11,356 nucleotides of DNA. Source: Methylomarinum sp. (GTDB lineage Bacteria; Pseudomonadota; Gammaproteobacteria; Methylococcales; Methylomonadaceae). Below are positions 7,320 to 11,356 of the stretch, piece by piece. The notes below the pieces were generated by a model. That model was given only the letters and a program-made list of their open reading frames with translations, was not told where the DNA came from and ran no database searches. Within the stretch, counting starts at the first letter, position 1, and each line of letters starts with the position of its first letter. The stretch spans positions 1-11,356 of the forward strand of contig WTAG01000308.1 of assembly GCA_013139755.1 (NCBI GenBank), read 5' to 3'. A program made the translations under genes and the position numbers.

Positions 7320-7334
7320 TATACTAGCAGCTAG
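7320..7334 (+). promoter_or_regulatory. Possible narK -10 box with overlapping CTAG dyad
   Basis: TATACT (7320-7325) is a fair -10 box 40 nt upstream of the narK ATG, with no recognisable -35. It overlaps the short dyad CTAG-CAG-CTAG (7324-7334). No clear FNR site (TTGAT-N4-ATCAA) was found in this intergenic region. Tentative. Confidence 0.3.
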
Positions 7335-7365
7335 AATCATTAACAAAAGCAGGGAGATATTAAGT

Positions 7366-8979
7366 ATGTCTGATCTACAAAAATGGGATGTCGAAGACGA
7401 AGCGTTTTGGGAGTCTGAAGGCAAAAAAATAGCCAATCGTAATCTGTGGATTTCCATCCCCAGCCTATTAACTGGCTTTGCTGTTTGGTTATACTGGGGA
7501 ATCATCACAGTACAAATGCTAAATTTGGGTTTTCCCTATGAAAAGTCGCAATTATTTACATTAATGGCGATTGCGGGGTTAACTGGAGCTACCTTACGTA
7601 TTCCCAGCAGTTTTTTTATCCGTCTATGTGGTGGGCGTAACACCATTTTCTTTACCACTGCACTATTAATGATACCTGCATTAGGCGCAGGTATTGCTTT
7701 ACAAGATAAAAACACACCATTTTGGGTATTTCAGATTTTAGCCTTATTATCTGGTTTTGGTGGCGGTAACTTTGCTTCCTCCATGTCCAACATTAGCTTT
7801 TTCTTTCCAAAAAAAGTACAAGGACTTGCGTTAGGGTTAAATGCAGGTTTAGGTAACTTTGGCGTTACCACTATGCAAATCCTAATCCCGCTTTCCATGA
7901 CCTTTGGCTTATTCGGTGCATTGGGTGGAGATTCAATGGTTCTGGAAGCAACTTCAGGTACTTTGGTTGGTAAAATCCCAGCAGGCACTGAAACCTACAT
8001 ACAAAATGCTGGATTCATCTGGTTATTACTTCTTATTCCCCTCGCTTTTTTTGGCTGGTTTGGAATGAATAACATCCGTACAGAACAAGTCTCACCTAAT
8101 ATCGGCAATCCAATAGTCAGCTTTAGCATGATTAGCTTTATGCTGTTGATTAGTTTCATCAGTGCAATCTTTGGGTTATGGCTAATGCTACCGGAAGCCG
8201 TAAATGGCTCTGGCTTTAATGTTCCTAAAGAAATCGCATTATTTATTGTTATTGCATTAACGGTTTCTTTATTGAAAATCATTCCTGGTCAAATTGGTGA
8301 AAGTTTAGGTCGTCAATATCAAATTTTTGATAATAAACATACTTGGGTAATGAGTATTATTTACACCATGACCTTTGGTTCATTCATCGGTTTTGCAGCT
8401 TGTTTTCCATTAGCAATTAAAGTTATTTTCGGCTACCAACATGTATTAGTTGATGGCGTAATGAACCATGACATACCTAACCCTAATGGTCCCAGTGCAT
8501 TAATGTATGCTTGGACAGGGGCATTTATTGGGGCTCTAATTCGTCCTGTAGGTGGAATGATTGCTGATAAATTTGGCGGCGCCTGGGTCACTCATGTGTG
8601 CTCATTTGTTATGGTTCTAAGTGCGGGTGGCGTTGCTTATTACATGAAAGCCGCATACGCATCTGCAACGCCTGAAGAGTTCTTTGTTCCTTTCTTGATT
8701 TTATTCTTGATTTTATTTGCTGCAACAGGGATTGGTAACGGTTCTACTTTCAGAACTATTTCTCAAGTTTTTCCAAAAGAGCAAGTAGGTCCTGTTTTAG
8801 GCTGGACATCCGCTGTTGCTGCTTATGGCGCTTTTTATATCCCTAAGGTATTTGGTGAACAAATCAAAGCGACTACTCCAGAAGTTGCCTTAATGGGATT
8901 TGCTGCATTCTATGTGGTTTGTATTATGATCAACTGGTGGTTCTATTTGCGTAAAGATGGTGAATTTTACAACCCATAG
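7366..8979 (+). CDS. narK: NarK nitrate/nitrite transporter (MFS)
   Basis: This 537-residue major facilitator superfamily protein of the NarK/NNP family has twelve predicted membrane segments. It imports nitrate and exports nitrite across the inner membrane for nitrate respiration. Family marks are the substrate-binding arginines R78 (TM2, ATLRIP) and R393 (TM8, IRPVGG), and the two nitrate signatures GGGNFASSMSN (132-142) and GIGNGSTFRTI (455-465). It is longer than E. coli NarK (463 residues). The extra length is mostly in loops around residues 185-215 and 355-380, and in an acidic amphipathic N-terminus (WDVEDEAFWE). The two modes (proton symport or nitrate/nitrite antiport) cannot be told apart with certainty from sequence. 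The ATG follows AGGGAG (7351-7356) by 9 nt. It lies upstream of narG on the same strand, with a hairpin between them. Confidence 0.95.
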   Translation: MSDLQKWDVEDEAFWESEGKKIANRNLWISIPSLLTGFAVWLYWGIITVQMLNLGFPYEKSQLFTLMAIAGLTGATLRIPSSFFIRLCGGRNTIFFTTALLMIPALGAGIALQDKNTPFWVFQILALLSGFGGGNFASSMSNISFFFPKKVQGLALGLNAGLGNFGVTTMQILIPLSMTFGLFGALGGDSMVLEATSGTLVGKIPAGTETYIQNAGFIWLLLLIPLAFFGWFGMNNIRTEQVSPNIGNPIVSFSMISFMLLISFISAIFGLWLMLPEAVNGSGFNVPKEIALFIVIALTVSLLKIIPGQIGESLGRQYQIFDNKHTWVMSIIYTMTFGSFIGFAACFPLAIKVIFGYQHVLVDGVMNHDIPNPNGPSALMYAWTGAFIGALIRPVGGMIADKFGGAWVTHVCSFVMVLSAGGVAYYMKAAYASATPEEFFVPFLILFLILFAATGIGNGSTFRTISQVFPKEQVGPVLGWTSAVAAYGAFYIPKVFGEQIKATTPEVALMGFAAFYVVCIMINWWFYLRKDGEFYNP

Positions 8980-8995
8980 TACATTTTAATATCGC

Positions 8996-9034
8996 AAGCT
9001 GGGTAACTAAAGTTACCCAGCTTTTGTCGTTTTA
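8996..9034 (+). terminator. Strong hairpin between narK and narG
   Basis: AAGCTGGGTAAC (8996-9007) and GTTACCCAGCTT (9012-9023) form a perfect 12-bp stem with a 4-base TAAA loop, followed by the imperfect T-tract TTGTCGTTTT. It begins 17 nt after the narK stop. It should terminate or strongly attenuate narK transcription, or protect the narK mRNA 3' end. This suggests that narG has its own promoter. The T-tract is interrupted by GTCG, so read-through is likely. Confidence 0.75.
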
Positions 9035-9035
9035 C

Positions 9036-9079
9036 TGAGTACATTATCATTACTCACTCTACAACGGCTTCAATATATT
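9036..9079 (+). promoter_or_regulatory. Candidate narG promoter with dyad operator
   Basis: TGAGTA (9036-9041) and TACTCA (9051-9056) form a 21-bp dyad with a 9-base centre. Downstream, TATATT (9074-9079) could be a -10 box. That predicts a start near 9086 and places the dyad centre near -40, where class II activators of the FNR/CRP type bind. The half-sites are not the FNR consensus TTGAT/ATCAA, and no good -35 is present. The regulator is unknown. Confidence 0.35.
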
Positions 9080-9104
9080 CCCTCAAATTCCAGGAGAAAA
9101 ATCG

Positions 9105-11356
9105 ATGAGTCATTTTTTAGACCGTCTTAGCTTTTTCAAAAAAACCCAGTCCACCTTTTCTGGTGGTCACGGCATAGTTACCAATGAAGATCGCCAATGG
9201 GAAGACGGCTACCGTAATCGTTGGCGTTTTGACAAAGTTGTTCGCTCTACCCATGGTGTAAACTGTACTGGTAGCTGCTCATGGAACATCCATGTTAAGA
9301 ACGGCTTAGTTGCATTTGAAATGCAAGCAACTGATTATCCACGAACGCGCCCTGACATGCCTAACCACGAACCTCGTGGTTGTCCTCGTGGTGCAAGTTT
9401 CTCCTGGTATTTATACAGCCCATTACGAGTTAAACATCCATTAATTAGAGAGCGTCTGGTTTCTTTATATAGAGAAGAACGCAACTCAGGCAAAGACCCT
9501 GTTGAAGCATGGGCAGCTATTCAAGAAGACCCTGAAAAACGTCAAAAATACACCGCTGTTCGTGGTTTAGGTGGATTTGTTAGAGTTGACTGGGAAGAAG
9601 TTTCAGAAATTATTGCTGCTTCTAATATATACACCATCAAAGCACATGGCCCTGACAGAATAGCCGGTTTCTCCCCTATTCCAGCTATGTCAATGATTAG
9701 TTATGCAGCGGGCAGTCGCTATTTATCTCTAATCGGTGGTGCTTGTCTTTCATTTTATGACTGGTATTGTGATTTACCGCCAGCTTCTCCGCAAACATGG
9801 GGAGAACAAACGGATGTGCCTGAGTCGGCTGACTGGTATAACTCTACCTATATCGTTGTTGCCGGTTCTAACTTACCAATGACTCGTACACCGGATGCGC
9901 ATTTCTATTCAGAAGTACGTTATAAAGGTACAAAAATTGTTGCCATTTCACCTGATTATGCAGAATACGTTAAATTTGCTGATTTGTGGATGCCTGCTAA
10001 ACAAGGTACAGATGCAGCTATCTTTTTAGCTATGGGACATGTTGCCTTAAAAGAATTTTTCATTGACTCACAAGATGCTTATTTTGAAGAGTACGCACGT
10101 ACTTACACTGATATGCCAATGCTGGTTGTATTGGATAAGCATAAAAAATCTTATGTAGGTGGACGTTTCGTACGTGCAGCTGATTTTGATGATTCTTTAG
10201 GTGAAGACAACAACCCAGATTGGAAAACTGTCGTTATCGATGAAAAAACCGGTGATATTATTGCTCCAAATGGTTCAATCGGTTTTCGCTGGGGCGAGGA
10301 AGGTAAATGGAATCTGGTTTCCAAAAAAGGCAGAAAAAACACCAAGCCACGTCTGAGTTTAATTTTTGATAAAGACGACACAGTTGATGTCTTATTCCCT
10401 GACTTCCAGACGGGTGTTGACGTTCCGATGAAACGGAAAGTCCCAGTTAAAAAGGTCACCTTGAATGGTAAAGAAGTTTTAGTTGCAACAGTTTTTGACA
10501 TGCAACTTGCCCAATACGGTTTAGACCGCGGCTTAGGTGGCGATGTTGCTAAAGGCTATGACGATGCCAGCATCCCTAACACGCCTGCATGGGCTGAAAA
10601 AATCACGGGCGTAAAACAGGCTGATATTATCCGTAGTGGTCGTGAGTTTGCAGACAATGCATCAAAAACCATGGGTAAATCAATGGTTATATTGGGTGCT
10701 GGTTTAAACCACTGGTATCACAACGATATGCACTACCGTGCCATTATGAACCTGCTACACATGTGTGGCTGTATTGGTCAAAGCGGTGGTGGCTGGTGTC
10801 ACTATGTAGGGCAGGAAAAACTACGTCCGCAAGCGGGCGGGGCGCCGGTTGCTTTTGCTTTAGACTGGCAAAAACCACCCCGTCATATGAATGGTACGAC
10901 CTACTTCTATTTTCATACCGATCAATGGCGTTATGAGAAATTAGAAGCGGATGCTCTATTAGCATCCACCGCTCAAGCTAATTATAAAGGCCATAATCTA
11001 GCTGACTATAACGTAGTTTCTCAACGTTTAGGCTGGTTACCATCAGCTCCTCACTTTAACAAAAACCCACTGGATATTGTTAAAGATGCTGAAGCTGCAG
11101 GTGCAACTGATGAAAAAGGCGTCGCTGATTATTTAGTTGATCAATTAAAGTCTGGCGATATTAAATTCGCATCAGAAGATATTGATGCACCGGAAAATCA
11201 CCCACGTAATTTATTTGTCTGGCGTGCTAACTTAATTGGTTCTAGTGCTAAAGGTCATGAATACTTCCTTAAACATTTGCTGGGCGCACAAAATGGCGTC
11301 ATGCAAGATGTACTTCCTGAAGCAGAAGGTCAGGAAATAAAATGGCATAAAGAGGC
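9105..11356 (+). CDS. narG: Respiratory nitrate reductase alpha subunit NarG, N-terminal part (runs off right edge)
   Basis: NarG is the molybdenum (bis-MGD) catalytic subunit of the membrane-bound, cytoplasm-facing nitrate reductase NarGHI, reducing nitrate to nitrite with quinol electrons. The frame is open from the ATG at 9105 to the edge: 750 residues of about 1250. The N-terminus (MSHFLDRLSFF) resembles E. coli NarG, with no Tat twin-arginine signal. The FS0 [4Fe-4S] ligands are H50, C54, C58 (STHGVNCTGSC) and C93 (EPRGCPRG). The Mo ligand aspartate is D223 in CDLPPASPQTWGEQTD, diagnostic of NarG against NapA. Another family block is LNHWYHNDMHYRAIMNLLHMCGCIGQSGGGW near residues 530-560. 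The Shine-Dalgarno sequence AGGAGA (9092-9097) lies 7 nt upstream. It follows narK, so narHJI is expected beyond the window. No internal stop or frameshift was seen. Confidence 0.97.
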   Translation, partial: MSHFLDRLSFFKKTQSTFSGGHGIVTNEDRQWEDGYRNRWRFDKVVRSTHGVNCTGSCSWNIHVKNGLVAFEMQATDYPRTRPDMPNHEPRGCPRGASFSWYLYSPLRVKHPLIRERLVSLYREERNSGKDPVEAWAAIQEDPEKRQKYTAVRGLGGFVRVDWEEVSEIIAASNIYTIKAHGPDRIAGFSPIPAMSMISYAAGSRYLSLIGGACLSFYDWYCDLPPASPQTWGEQTDVPESADWYNSTYIVVAGSNLPMTRTPDAHFYSEVRYKGTKIVAISPDYAEYVKFADLWMPAKQGTDAAIFLAMGHVALKEFFIDSQDAYFEEYARTYTDMPMLVVLDKHKKSYVGGRFVRAADFDDSLGEDNNPDWKTVVIDEKTGDIIAPNGSIGFRWGEEGKWNLVSKKGRKNTKPRLSLIFDKDDTVDVLFPDFQTGVDVPMKRKVPVKKVTLNGKEVLVATVFDMQLAQYGLDRGLGGDVAKGYDDASIPNTPAWAEKITGVKQADIIRSGREFADNASKTMGKSMVILGAGLNHWYHNDMHYRAIMNLLHMCGCIGQSGGGWCHYVGQEKLRPQAGGAPVAFALDWQKPPRHMNGTTYFYFHTDQWRYEKLEADALLASTAQANYKGHNLADYNVVSQRLGWLPSAPHFNKNPLDIVKDAEAAGATDEKGVADYLVDQLKSGDIKFASEDIDAPENHPRNLFVWRANLIGSSAKGHEYFLKHLLGAQNGVMQDVLPEAEGQEIKWHKE

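Noticed and set aside
7168..7365. FNR box search in the rubredoxin-narK intergenic region
   Set aside because: ATCAA-like halves occur (near 7260 and 7276), but no partner TTGAT at the right 4-base spacing, so no FNR site is claimed.
10151..10965. Minus-strand ORFs inside narG
   Set aside because: Antisense to the intact NarG frame; no independent support.
1..11356. CRISPR arrays, tRNA/rRNA genes, insertion sequences, prophage or toxin-antitoxin genes
   Set aside because: No regularly spaced repeats, cloverleaf-like sequences, transposase motifs or small paired ORFs of that kind were seen.

Overview
The window is an AT-rich chromosomal segment (about 40% GC by eye) from a proteobacterium, most likely a gammaproteobacterium. 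HrpA-type helicase, NarK, NarG and IspG all read as typical proteobacterial proteins. The hemerythrin, the rubredoxin, the SprA-type metallopeptidase and the short GGCGGACT-type palindromic repeats would suit a low-GC methanotroph-like lineage (Methylococcales). That last step is inference from memory of such genomes, not something the sequence proves. No phage, transposase, CRISPR, tRNA or rRNA is visible.

Left part (1-4428): the N-terminal 504 residues of the DEAH-box RNA helicase HrpA run off the left edge on the minus strand. Divergent from it is a small SprA-family putative zinc metallopeptidase. It converges, with a 2-nt gap, on a minus-strand calcineurin-like metallophosphoesterase. 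Divergent from that is ispG, the [4Fe-4S] enzyme of the MEP isoprenoid pathway, apparently monocistronic. These look like unrelated housekeeping genes in single-gene units.

Middle part (4429-7167): after ispG comes a pair of inverted palindromes (a REPIN-like element), then a minus-strand block. In transcription order the block holds a 56-residue rubredoxin, an HPP-family membrane protein fused to two CBS domains, a single-domain hemerythrin whose ribosome binding site overlaps the HPP stop codon, and a DUF1097 membrane protein. A hairpin terminator separates rubredoxin from HPP-CBS, so HPP-CBS plus hemerythrin is the tightest operon.

Right part (7366-11356): on the plus strand narK (nitrate/nitrite transporter) is followed by a strong hairpin and then narG, the catalytic subunit of the membrane-bound respiratory nitrate reductase, which runs off the right edge (750 residues visible). 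narHJI would be expected beyond it.

Taken together, 5257-11356 reads as a low-oxygen nitrate respiration neighbourhood: nitrate import and nitrite export (NarK), cytoplasmic nitrate reduction (NarG), a possible second nitrite or anion channel gated by adenine nucleotides (HPP-CBS), a di-iron O2/NO-binding protein (hemerythrin) and a small electron carrier (rubredoxin). The HPP-CBS/hemerythrin pair beside the nar genes is the most interesting combination. Its functional link to nitrate respiration is a hypothesis from gene order.
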